DNA from: Euryarchaeota archaeon UBA220
GTDB lineage: Archaea > Thermoplasmatota > Poseidoniia > Poseidoniales > Thalassarchaeaceae
Assembly: GCA_002501885.1 (NCBI GenBank)
Contig: DAON01000093.1
Span: 1-11,853, forward strand
DNA length: 11,853 nucleotides
Direction: 5' to 3'
Below, one piece after another: positions 1-7,063 of this stretch (within the stretch, counting starts at the first letter, position 1; the number at the start of each line of letters is the position of its first letter). Under the pieces are notes generated by a model that did not search any database, was not told where the DNA came from, and worked only from the letters and a program-made list of their open reading frames with translations. The position numbers and the translations under genes were made by a program.

Positions 1-273
1 GAGTGGTTTTCCTCTCTCGAAGTTGATATTGCTCTGATTGATGGTTCTTTCTGGGGGCCAGAAGAGTTGCCTGGAAGAGACATGAGTAAGATTCCTCATC
101 CCACTGTATCGGAGAGTCTGAAGAGGCTGGGGGATAGAAGAGAAGGAGATCCTGAAATCCACTTCACCCATCTTAATCACTCAAATCCACTTCTCAAACA
201 AGGGAGTGAGTATGACGAGTTGGTCAGAATGGGCTGGGGAGTAAGTTCGCAGGGTCAGCACTTTTCGCTTTGA
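1..273 (+). CDS. PqqB-like metallo-beta-lactamase-fold hydrolase, C-terminal fragment
   Basis: This is the 3' end of a gene whose start lies before the window. Frame 1 is open from the first base to the TGA at 271-273, giving 90 residues. Three landmarks match the C-terminus of PqqB and its relatives: an 'LIDGSFW' segment (residues 12-18), a 'GRDMSKIPHPTVSES' segment (25-39), and a late 'HLNHSNPLL' segment that corresponds to the H-x-N-N-T-N-P-I-L stretch of PqqB. It then ends with the family's typical 'GWGVSSQGQ' type tail. The family are metal-dependent hydrolases of the MBL fold; PqqB is a hydroxylase in pyrroloquinoline quinone synthesis, but many homologues occur without other pqq genes and have unknown substrates. 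No other pqq gene is visible, so a PQQ role should not be assumed. The internal ATG at 91 is not the start, because homologous sequence lies upstream of it. It precedes ribK by 44 nt on the same strand. Confidence 0.72.
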   Translation, partial: EWFSSLEVDIALIDGSFWGPEELPGRDMSKIPHPTVSESLKRLGDRREGDPEIHFTHLNHSNPLLKQGSEYDELVRMGWGVSSQGQHFSL

Positions 274-317
274 TTTCGCATCATGAACATTATGAGCGGC
301 CGCCCTAGGGAGAGAAC

Positions 318-752
318 ATGCATCTTACTGGAGTAGTATCGAGTGGTCTCGGTCGTGCACATGTATTCATGGCACAAGCACACTATCAAGATCAGTTCAA
401 GACGATACTGGGGACGGGTGCATGGCCTGGTACTCTGAACATTGAACTGTTCGGCGACAATCTAGTAGAATATAGGAGCCTTAGGGCTCTGGCTGGACTT
501 GAAGAAGGAGAGAAGGCTGAGAATACCAAGGCACTCAGGGTGCACGGTTTCGAACGCTCAGGGAGATCATTCGGAGGAGCAACTGCTTTCAGAGCAGAAA
601 TAAGTCGCGGAGGAGATGAGTGGATTGGATGCGCTATACTGATTCCTGACTTGACCCGTCATACTGAGATAGCCGAAGTTATTTCTTCATCGTTCCTGCG
701 TGAAGCGTTGCCCTGTGAAGATGGAGACGAGGTCTTCATCAGGCTTGTTTGA
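318..752 (+). CDS. ribK: Archaeal CTP-dependent riboflavin kinase (DUF120)
   Basis: The 144-residue product matches the DUF120 riboflavin kinase family, which phosphorylates riboflavin to FMN in archaea using CTP rather than ATP. Visible family features are the N-terminal 'GVVSSGLG' loop (residues 5-12), the 'PGTLNIEL' segment (37-44) whose Thr and Asn lie at the metal and nucleotide site, a 'DLTRHTEIAEVI' segment (111-122), and the closing 'LRE.L.C.DGDEVFIRL' strand. The length is that of a single-domain enzyme; the helix-turn-helix domain fused to some archaeal RibK proteins is absent, so it is probably not also a regulator. The ATG at 318 is supported by an AGGGAG Shine-Dalgarno at 307-312 with a 5-nt spacer. 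The gene probably shares a transcript with the MBL-fold gene upstream. Its last 14 nt overlap the end of truA on the opposite strand. Confidence 0.92.
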   Translation: MHLTGVVSSGLGRAHVFMAQAHYQDQFKTILGTGAWPGTLNIELFGDNLVEYRSLRALAGLEEGEKAENTKALRVHGFERSGRSFGGATAFRAEISRGGDEWIGCAILIPDLTRHTEIAEVISSSFLREALPCEDGDEVFIRLV

Positions 753-1620
753 GAAGTCTCATCCATTCTCTCTCCAGTAGTGTTGACATCTCTAAACGAG
801 CAAGTGAGAGCCATCTGTTATGCTGTCTGACATCATCCGGAGGCGCTGTGAACCAATTCGTCTCGGGCAGAGCTGAATCGATTAGATTCGAAGTGTGTGG
901 ATTCTCTATTGACCAGAGCATCAAGCCCTCTGAGGGAGAGCGCCCGAGATCGACAGGGACATCGGGATTATCAAGTGCTGATTGGATATCCTCGACACTA
1001 TTCCTTCCCGAAGCCACTCCAGAAATTGCGCTGGCCATTCTACGGACCTGATTCCATAGGAATGCTCTTGATTTTACAGAGATGCCAATGATGCGACCTT
1101 CTTCGGTTTTCCAAGGAATACATTCGTCAATAGTCCTGATTGGGTTCTTTCCCTCATCGAGGCGACACAAGTTCGTGAAATCATGCTGACCCTGCAATAC
1201 CGAGCAAGCCTCGGAGAATGTGTCAACATCAATCTCTCTGGGCCAATCATGAGACGCCTCGGTACGATACAGATAGTGGCGAGAGGTCGAGTGCCTGATC
1301 CTAGTATCCATAGGTATTCTTTCGGCACCCCAGGCTATCATCCCTATCGGTAAATTGTCATTCAGGGCCCTCAATAGATTTGCTCTCTGGATTGATGTGG
1401 ATACCTCACTCGGGAGATCTATTCTAGCCAGATTCATCCTCACGCTTACTCCTGCATCTGTACGACTGGACATCTCTAAGCATTTAGGTGACCACCAGCC
1501 GAGTCTCTCTAAAGCCTTGACAAGGGATCCTTCAACAGTCCTGATGCCGGGCTGGGTCTGGGAGCCATGGAAGGAATCGCCATGGTAGCCTAGGGCGACC
1601 ATTACGCGGTCGCTATCCAA
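739..1620 (-). CDS. truA: tRNA pseudouridine synthase TruA
   Basis: TruA converts uridines 38-40 of the tRNA anticodon arm to pseudouridine. The 293-residue protein shows the family landmarks in order: an N-terminal 'VALGYHGDSFHGSQ' strand and loop (8-21), the catalytic 'SSRTDAGVSV' motif with nucleophile Asp55, the 'RHYLYR' segment (114-119) carrying the active-site Tyr118, 'QHDFTNLC' (145-152), and 'FLWNQVRRM' (187-195). The start is a TTG at 1620, chosen because GGGAGG lies 7 nt upstream; an ATG at codon 7 (1602) is the alternative. It is somewhat longer than typical bacterial TruA because of a C-terminal tail of about 40 residues after residue 250, rich in charged and Trp residues. It starts 12 nt after the TPR-like gene, whose stop codon overlaps the truA ribosome-binding site, so the two are probably translated as a coupled pair. 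Confidence 0.93.
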   Translation of the reverse strand: MDSDRVMVALGYHGDSFHGSQTQPGIRTVEGSLVKALERLGWWSPKCLEMSSRTDAGVSVRMNLARIDLPSEVSTSIQRANLLRALNDNLPIGMIAWGAERIPMDTRIRHSTSRHYLYRTEASHDWPREIDVDTFSEACSVLQGQHDFTNLCRLDEGKNPIRTIDECIPWKTEEGRIIGISVKSRAFLWNQVRRMASAISGVASGRNSVEDIQSALDNPDVPVDLGRSPSEGLMLWSIENPHTSNLIDSALPETNWFTAPPDDVRQHNRWLSLARLEMSTLLEREWMRLLKQA

Positions 1621-1627
1621 GCAACTG

Positions 1628-1633
1628 CCTCCC
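1628..1633 (-). promoter_or_regulatory. Shine-Dalgarno for truA, supports TTG start
   Basis: The minus strand reads GGGAGG here, followed by a 7-nt spacer and TTG at 1620-1618. The spacing is ideal for the TTG and too long for the downstream ATG at 1602. Its first base also belongs to the TAG stop of the TPR-like gene, suggesting coupled translation. Confidence 0.6.
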
Positions 1634-2178
1634 TAGTCCTCTGCTAGGTACTCTGTAGCCTCTTCTGCAGAAGGGAAGCCGAGTCCCAGAAGAGCAAATT
1701 CAATGGCTACCGGGACATACTGTCTTGCGAATGGGTGACTTCTGTCGAAACCTGTCTTCAGGTCGACTGCATCAATGAGTACTCGCGCCGCCTCATGGAG
1801 ATGGAAGGACACATCAACTTCATCGTTTGAAGCTCCAAGGTCACGCAGCTTCTGGAATTCTCGTACAGCCATGGGGATGCGATCGAATTCAAGCAATGCA
1901 TTTGCATGCGCTGCGAGATACTCTGCATTGTCCGGAGCCATTGATGAGGCTTTTCGGAAGTATGCCGCTACTTGTCCTTCGTTTATGCGATCATTTCCGT
2001 TGTCATCCATATTGCCATTCTGTTGAATTTCGAACAGAGCGGCCTCTGCCCATCCGTGATATCCAGCAGGGTCATCTGGGTTAGACTCGGTATGTGCCTC
2101 AAAGAGACTCATGGCCCCCATGAAATCTCCTTGCATGATATGCTGTGCCGCCTTAGTAACCATGTCTTCGTCGCTCAT
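1633..2178 (-). CDS. TPR-like helical repeat protein
   Basis: This 181-residue soluble, acidic protein has no signal peptide or membrane segment. Two stretches look like tetratricopeptide repeats: residues about 7-48, with 'GDFMGAMSLFEAHTESNPDD' followed by a Gly-Trp-Ala-Glu-Ala helix, and about 67-112, with a 'YFRKASSMAPDNAEYLAAHA' core and the next helix pair. Between them is a polar Asp/Asn-rich loop (58-64). TPR domains are protein-binding scaffolds; the partner cannot be read from sequence. The ATG at 2178 is preceded by GAGG with a 7-nt spacer. It lies 55 nt after the lipocalin-like gene and 12 nt before truA, so it probably belongs to the same minus-strand transcript as truA and possibly to the ABC operon. 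TPR is the best fold guess; no specific family was recognised. Confidence 0.6.
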   Translation of the reverse strand: MSDEDMVTKAAQHIMQGDFMGAMSLFEAHTESNPDDPAGYHGWAEAALFEIQQNGNMDDNGNDRINEGQVAAYFRKASSMAPDNAEYLAAHANALLEFDRIPMAVREFQKLRDLGASNDEVDVSFHLHEAARVLIDAVDLKTGFDRSHPFARQYVPVAIEFALLGLGFPSAEEATEYLAED

Positions 2179-2233
2179 CTCATCGCCTCGGTTCTAACTT
2201 GGTGGGCCGGAGGTTAAGAACGGTGCGGCGCTG

Positions 2234-3427
2234 CTAGTGTAGAATTCCCCAAGTATGCTCAGCGTTTCCGACCATCCACTCGTAGTCTTCTCCAGTCCTC
2301 AATCCTTGCTCGTCTAGTATTGCTATCTTGAGTACTTCTAGCGGATATTCATTGTAGGTCAAATGGCTGACCATGCCAGCCCGTGTTGGTTGGTCGAAGG
2401 TCCAGCGTGCCCTACTAACTGCCCTTACGATAATCGAAATCTGAGTTCTTCCATTCCAAATTCTGACCTTGAACTTAGGTAGAGGGTTTCCATGATTGTC
2501 CAATAGTGGCTCGTCCTCTTCCGGCTCTAGTACCTCAACCTCGCAGCGCTTGAAATTCTCAGTCCTACCTCTTCTAGCATCATGGAATATTCCTGTACCT
2601 ATTGCCGGAGTACGAATAAAATCTCGGAGGCGCCATGGCTTGTCATCCATTGAGGTCATTCCAGGAGTGATGTGTGGCCTAAACCAATCAATGTATGAGC
2701 CATCATCAAAGTGCAGCATCCCCCAGAACCAAGGGAAGGATGGCGCTTGTACAGAGACTTTCTGAAAGTAAGCTGAACCTTCAAACTCCTCTCCATCAAC
2801 TTTCAGTTTGAGTTTTGTTCCTTGGAGTCTCAGGATATCATAACCCATGTCGAGTCCATACACATTATTCCTGTAGGTCAGAGTACTAGGTGGCCCCCAC
2901 CAAGGAGTCATTTCAGCCTCAAACGAAGTTGGTGCCCCCTGGGTGCGAGCATCTTCATCACTGGTCAGACTAAGCCAGAAGCCCTTGTTGCCTGGCCTCA
3001 TGCCCAATGAAAAGTCCTCATCAAGAATCGGTACTATGGCGCCTGCTCCTTCACCGGATCCATCTGATGGCCAAAGTGGGTGTTTGTCATCGACTAAGGC
3101 CATTCTGCATTCCTTCATCACTAGGGGTTCAAACATCTTCTTTCCATCATACCACCAAGCGCAGACCATGCCAGGAATCACATGTCCTCCATTTTCGTCG
3201 ATAGACATTCTTGATCCTGGCTTCCACCAATACCCATTGACCCTAATCGCGGGAGTTTCCTTAGTAGACCAGAGGATCATTAGTTGACGTGAACGCTTTG
3301 GATTGTCGGGGTCTGGTACGAACATAATCGCCCAGTACCACCACCAAGATAGTCGAGGGATTGGAGGCATCACATCGAGTCTCCAAAGAGAAGATAGGTC
3401 TCCAACGAACTTTTCCATCTTCTCCAT
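2234..3427 (-). CDS. Trp-rich protein, possibly lipocalin-like (AttH/CrtC-type)
   Basis: The 397-residue product has no certain family. It is rich in tryptophan and short beta-like strands, with an aromatic cluster near the N-terminus ('SWWWYWAIMF', 27-36). The segment 'FEGSAYFQKV...FWGMLHFDDGSYIDWF' (215-249) and the C-terminal pattern of an 'EYPLEVL' strand followed by 'NAEHTWGIL' resemble the two-domain lipocalin-like fold of the AttH/CrtC group, whose CrtC members hydrate carotenoids. That link is tentative and made by eye. No signal peptide or transmembrane helix is evident, so the protein is probably cytoplasmic. The ATG at 3427 follows a GAGGA Shine-Dalgarno (3438-3434, 6-nt spacer) that overlaps the stop of the upstream permease gene. 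This coupling suggests that it works with the ABC transporter, for instance by binding or modifying a hydrophobic substrate, but the sequence does not prove this. Confidence 0.55.
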   Translation of the reverse strand: MEKMEKFVGDLSSLWRLDVMPPIPRLSWWWYWAIMFVPDPDNPKRSRQLMILWSTKETPAIRVNGYWWKPGSRMSIDENGGHVIPGMVCAWWYDGKKMFEPLVMKECRMALVDDKHPLWPSDGSGEGAGAIVPILDEDFSLGMRPGNKGFWLSLTSDEDARTQGAPTSFEAEMTPWWGPPSTLTYRNNVYGLDMGYDILRLQGTKLKLKVDGEEFEGSAYFQKVSVQAPSFPWFWGMLHFDDGSYIDWFRPHITPGMTSMDDKPWRLRDFIRTPAIGTGIFHDARRGRTENFKRCEVEVLEPEEDEPLLDNHGNPLPKFKVRIWNGRTQISIIVRAVSRARWTFDQPTRAGMVSHLTYNEYPLEVLKIAILDEQGLRTGEDYEWMVGNAEHTWGILH

Positions 3428-3436
3428 TTAGATTCC

Positions 3437-5107
3437 TCACATAATTTCGCGATTCTTGAAACTGGACTGGCCAATGGCCATCATCAGTAGGGTGATCATC
3501 ACCAGGACTGAGCAACTGACCAGCAGTGCTACAACGGGGCTTTGTGTTCCGAGAGTATGTACGGGAGGTTGCCAGAAGAATGGTAGGCCAGATTCAACGC
3601 CGAAGGCGTCAGAAATCTGAGTATATTGTAAAGTGTCTGGCCAAGCCATCAAGACTACTGAATCAATCAATTGTAAAGCCCAATGAGATACAGAAAGCAT
3701 GGGCACAGTCGCAGAAGGTAAAGTCATAGTAAACAGCCCCATGATGAATTCCCAGATTCCAAGAATGATGCAGAAATATACGCCGTACTTAGGCGCGATT
3801 AGCCCGATTGTATTGTACAGTGCCCCATACGCGGCCAGAACCAATATGGTGGCTAATCCGACCCCAAGCCATACTGGATAGTCTGACAGTCTGACTATGC
3901 TATCTCCAGGAGCAATCAGAGAAGTAACTAATGCCATAAACAGTACAAGTATCAGAATGTAGGTTCCAGCTAACAGGAGATACCCTAGTAATCGATAGAG
4001 GATGAATTCCGCCCTGTGTATGGGCTTAGAAAGAAGATAGTGAAGAGTTCCATTCTCAGTCTCGTCCCTGATGAGGCCCAATGCTAAGAAAAGCGGTATG
4101 AATATACCAAGCATCATTACGAAGGCCATCTTTCCTGTTCCAATGATGAATGTTCTATGAACCATTTCGCCCTCAAACTCGCTCTCAGCTGCATCCTCAT
4201 TGACATTGTTATCGGGCCTAATATCCACAATCTCATTCTTGTCAGAATCAAGAACCCAGACGACATCGCATGGAATTCCGTTGTTGTTATCGTCGTTAGG
4301 ATTGACTAGGCAGTCGCCGTCATCATCAACTTCAAATCCATTACAGAAATACACTGTTTGGCTGTCGTATGTGCCAACTCTACAATCACTTGCAACATAT
4401 AATTCGGATGGATCTTCGCCATCCCAAAGCATACCGTCCTCATCGATGTACATCGAAGCAGACTCTGGTTCGATGTCGGTCTCGGCAGTATAGTATCCCC
4501 ACTCGATGTAATAATTCTCAGGGGCGTTTACAGTTCCAGATGCTCTGAATTTTCCACTCACGAAATACGAGCCATCGTCATACAGACATGCGGAGCCCCA
4601 ATCAATCCACCAATCCTCCGTAGGCTCACCCTCGGGGCAATTTTCTACATCATTCCAGTCCACAATACCTGACCATCTGCTACCGGAATATTCGGCATCT
4701 ATCCACTCGGCATCAAGGAATCCAGTTCCTTCCCAAGTATGATTCCCGGAGTGGATTCTGTTGTTGTCATTCCAATCAATCTCTCCAGTGCGGATATAGT
4801 AGCCTGAACCGGGATATTCATCTCCATTCCAATCACTTGTTCCATACTTATACTCTTGACCTTCGGGGTATCCATCATTATCCCAATCGGCTGAATCTCC
4901 GTCGTTGTCAATCGGGTCAAACTCTTCTCTGATGCCATCAATGTAGAACGCCAAAAGAAGAATCATCACTAAAGCCCCTACTGAAAGTACTACCCATGTT
5001 GAGACTCGGTGCCTCAATTGCCTGATTGTTAGCTCTGTAATGGCTCCAGCCTTGCGATCCATTCGAGTCCATACTGACTCGGCTAGTGATTTGCCCTTCT
5101 CATCCAT
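3437..5107 (-). CDS. ABC-2 type permease B with large Asp/Trp-rich ectodomain
   Basis: This 556-residue membrane subunit pairs with the ATPase gene just upstream. The first helix lies at about residues 36-57. A hydrophilic region of about 260 residues follows (58-318), then five or more helices, the first at about 320-346. After that helix the segment 'RDETENGTLHYLLSKPIHR' (347-365) is the typical cytoplasmic coupling region of ABC-2 permeases of the NatB/NosY kind. Topology puts the 58-318 domain outside the cell. It holds Asp/Asn-rich stretches that look like calcium-binding loops ('DNDGDSADWDNDG', 'DDDGD...DDNNNG'), six cysteines that could form disulfides, and recurrent D-W-N motifs. I chose the ATG at 5107, five codons inside the open frame, because the GGAGG that would serve it overlaps the outer TTG at 5122. 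That leaves 1 nt after the ATPase stop. The substrate is unknown. Confidence 0.83.
   Translation of the reverse strand: MDEKGKSLAESVWTRMDRKAGAITELTIRQLRHRVSTWVVLSVGALVMILLLAFYIDGIREEFDPIDNDGDSADWDNDGYPEGQEYKYGTSDWNGDEYPGSGYYIRTGEIDWNDNNRIHSGNHTWEGTGFLDAEWIDAEYSGSRWSGIVDWNDVENCPEGEPTEDWWIDWGSACLYDDGSYFVSGKFRASGTVNAPENYYIEWGYYTAETDIEPESASMYIDEDGMLWDGEDPSELYVASDCRVGTYDSQTVYFCNGFEVDDDGDCLVNPNDDNNNGIPCDVVWVLDSDKNEIVDIRPDNNVNEDAAESEFEGEMVHRTFIIGTGKMAFVMMLGIFIPLFLALGLIRDETENGTLHYLLSKPIHRAEFILYRLLGYLLLAGTYILILVLFMALVTSLIAPGDSIVRLSDYPVWLGVGLATILVLAAYGALYNTIGLIAPKYGVYFCIILGIWEFIMGLFTMTLPSATVPMLSVSHWALQLIDSVVLMAWPDTLQYTQISDAFGVESGLPFFWQPPVHTLGTQSPVVALLVSCSVLVMITLLMMAIGQSSFKNREIM
4583..4900 (-). repeat. 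Degenerate D-W-N peptide repeat in permease B ectodomain
   Basis: Within the ectodomain a short core recurs: 'ADWDNDG', 'SDWNGDE', 'IDWNDNN', 'AEWIDAE', 'VDWNDVE' and 'IDWGSAC'. The Trp residues fall at about 75, 93, 112, 135, 151 and 170 of the 556-residue protein, a period of 16 to 23 residues. At DNA level this appears as recurring 'ccaatc' or 'ccagtc' blocks on the plus strand. The units are diverged, so this is an old protein repeat, not a recent DNA tandem repeat. Confidence 0.55.
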
Positions 5108-5108
5108 A

Positions 5109-6044
5109 CTACGCTCCTCCAATCAGATATCCAAGTAACGCCTCTAAATTGTCATCCGGGTTATCGATTGCCTCGACTGGCACTCCTGATTCAGAAATAA
5201 CTCGAGGCAAGATGGCGTGAGCAGCGGACAAATCATTGGTTTGAATCTCTAACTGTCCTTCGTTGGGGAACCGAACCCCGTACACTGGTTTCTCGGCGAT
5301 GAATTTGCGAGCCAGTTCACGAGGGTTCTCGCAAGTCAAAAGGATACGATGAGGGTGCTTGTCTAGGAGTCCTCTGATTGCATGCAAGTTCCCTAGGGCT
5401 AGTAATCTGCCTTCGTTCAAGATGATGATTTGCTCTGTAATTCTCTCAATCTCCTCGAGTATGTGACTTGAAACCAGTACGGTCTTGCCTTGAGAGCCGA
5501 GTTCTCTAATGACGCTCATGATGCTAGTTCTGGCAATTGGATCACAGCCATGCAGAGGTTCGTCTAGGATAATCAGATCCGGATCATGAACTAGGGCATG
5601 CGCAATCTTGACGCGTTGCCTCATTCCCTTGCTGTATTTCCCTATCTCCTTGTTCATTACATCCGATAGGCCCACGAAATCTAGTACATGCTCTGCTCTA
5701 TCAATCGCTTCCTCGCGAGTCATTCCATGAAGACGGGCCAGAGTAGAAACGAAATCGAGGGCCGTCATCCAGTCATACATCCTCTCGGACTCGCTGACAT
5801 AGCCAATCCTACGGTAGGGGGAAGGATTGACCCAAGGATCTTCCCCGAAAAGTCGGACGCTTCCCTGACTCGGTTTTATCCTGCCCATGAGGAGTTTGAA
5901 CAGTGTCGATTTGCCGGCTCCATTAGGCCCTAGAACTCCGGTCACTCCTCCGTCAATTGCAAGAGAAACATCATTGATTCCAATGACCTGATCGTACCAT
6001 TTTGAGACTTGGTCGACTACAACGGCCGGTGTCTTCTGACTCAT
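5109..6044 (-). CDS. ABC transporter ATP-binding protein B
   Basis: The 311-residue protein is a complete ABC-2 exporter ATPase that would energise permease B and/or permease A. Visible motifs are Walker A 'GPNGAGKST' (39-47), the signature 'YSKGMRQ' (137-143, in place of the classical LSGGQ, as is usual in this subfamily), Walker B 'DLIILDEP' (156-163) and the switch His194 in 'SSHILEE'. The D-loop region reads 'HGCDP' where 'NGLDP' is usual, a mild oddity. The last 90 residues or so form the substrate-unrelated C-terminal domain typical of drug or heme exporter type ATPases. The ATG at 6044 overlaps the TGA of permease A as ATGA, and GGAGGTGA lies just upstream at 6059-6052, so reinitiation after permease A is likely. 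Confidence 0.92.
   Translation of the reverse strand: MSQKTPAVVVDQVSKWYDQVIGINDVSLAIDGGVTGVLGPNGAGKSTLFKLLMGRIKPSQGSVRLFGEDPWVNPSPYRRIGYVSESERMYDWMTALDFVSTLARLHGMTREEAIDRAEHVLDFVGLSDVMNKEIGKYSKGMRQRVKIAHALVHDPDLIILDEPLHGCDPIARTSIMSVIRELGSQGKTVLVSSHILEEIERITEQIIILNEGRLLALGNLHAIRGLLDKHPHRILLTCENPRELARKFIAEKPVYGVRFPNEGQLEIQTNDLSAAHAILPRVISESGVPVEAIDNPDDNLEALLGYLIGGA
5116..5120 (-). promoter_or_regulatory. Shine-Dalgarno fixing permease B start at 5107
   Basis: The minus strand reads GGAGG here with an 8-nt spacer to ATG at 5107-5105. The site overlaps the G of the upstream in-frame TTG at 5122-5120, so that TTG is unlikely to be the start. The site lies inside the last codons of the upstream ATPase gene, which fits translational coupling. 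Confidence 0.65.
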
Positions 6045-7063
6045 TCCCTAGTCACCTCCAAAGAACCAACACGGTATGTCAGTAGTCCGACAGATGCTGC
6101 ATTGTAAAGCAACATAGAGACGACAGAAAAGGCGAGTGGGTGATCGTAATTAGGTTCGATTCCGAGTAACCATTGGCCTATGTGAGCAAGTGAATCATAA
6201 GGGCTCAGAACATACAGAATAGAGGAGTCGAACTGAGAGTCTATCAATAGGGCAAGGAGTTTAGTTCCATAGATTACGCCAAGAAATGCTATAGCGGCAA
6301 AGAATCTGCTCTGGCTGATGCTAGATAGGGCCAATCCGATTGAGGTATAGGTGATTACCACTAGTATTCCGGCGATTAATCCGCCAAGGAACATGGGCAA
6401 GGTGTCAACGAGATATGCCCATCCTTCTCCGTTGAATACGATTGCAGATGTGTAGTAAACAAAGTATGAGAGTACAATTACGAAGCCTAGTACTACTGCT
6501 ACACTCACATATTTCATCACAGTGTAGTCTGTTCTCGTCACTGGTCGTGAGAAGTAAATGGCACTGGTCCCGAACTTCCTATCATCAGAAATCATTCCCC
6601 CTACTACTAGAGCAGTCAACATGGGCCAACAACAAAGATTACGAGGGAAATATCCCAGAACCTGCCCCCACAAGTTGTAACGATTGATTCCCCACAATCT
6701 AGAAAATGTATCATTCATGAAACTGTCACTCGATAGAGAAGCTAGGAATAGCATTAGCACGGGTAAGAGAGAATAAAGCAGAATAACGAAAATTGCCAGC
6801 CTGACCATTGGGTGATAGTGTCTGTGACCAGTCCCCTTGAACAAGCCGTAAACATGGTGCCTGAATATTGCGTAGTTACGGACCCATCTAGGCCCAAGTT
6901 CGCCATCCCAAGGACGGTAAGTCTGCTCGAAAAGAGTGCCTATGTGGGCTTCTGATTTGGCCACGATAGCCTTGGCATCTTCATCACCATCGCCAGCCCC
7001 ATAAGCGACCTCCATTCGGGTCCTTGTACCTTCAATATCGAGATCTTCAGGCAGTTTCTTCAC
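6041..7063 (-). CDS. ABC-2 type permease A
   Basis: This membrane subunit has up to 340 residues. A cytoplasmic N-terminal region of about 85 residues is followed by about six hydrophobic helices, near residues 88-110, 144-158, 183-208, 222-247, 256-275 and 308-330. Between the second and third helices, 'ISDDRKFGTSAIYFSRPVTR' is the coupling segment expected in ABC-2 permeases. Unlike permease B, it has no large ectodomain; the loop between the first two helices is only about 30 residues. The start is uncertain. The frame opens with GTG at 7063, which overlaps a perfect AGGAGGTGA. That site is correctly spaced for a CTG at 7054 (8 nt), while an ATG at 7015 has a weaker AAGGA 5 nt upstream. 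The coordinates given are the outermost option. The gene overlaps the end of ATPase A by 17 nt and ends in an ATGA overlap with ATPase B. Confidence 0.85.
   Translation of the reverse strand: MKKLPEDLDIEGTRTRMEVAYGAGDGDEDAKAIVAKSEAHIGTLFEQTYRPWDGELGPRWVRNYAIFRHHVYGLFKGTGHRHYHPMVRLAIFVILLYSLLPVLMLFLASLSSDSFMNDTFSRLWGINRYNLWGQVLGYFPRNLCCWPMLTALVVGGMISDDRKFGTSAIYFSRPVTRTDYTVMKYVSVAVVLGFVIVLSYFVYYTSAIVFNGEGWAYLVDTLPMFLGGLIAGILVVITYTSIGLALSSISQSRFFAAIAFLGVIYGTKLLALLIDSQFDSSILYVLSPYDSLAHIGQWLLGIEPNYDHPLAFSVVSMLLYNAASVGLLTYRVGSLEVTRE

Noticed and set aside
296..303. GCGGCCGC palindrome upstream of ribK as a regulatory site or cloning scar
   Set aside because: It is an 8-bp self-complementary word in a short gap with no loop or second copy. 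No vector sequence is visible around it.
2191..2221. Imperfect inverted repeat GTTCTAAC ... GTTAAGAAC between the lipocalin-like and TPR-like genes
   Set aside because: The arms are only 8 bp with a one-base bulge and are about 14 nt apart. No T-run follows on the minus strand, so I could not support a terminator or operator.
3437..5122. TTG at 5122 as start of permease B
   Set aside because: It overlaps the GGAGG ribosome-binding site; the ATG at 5107 is correctly spaced from it.
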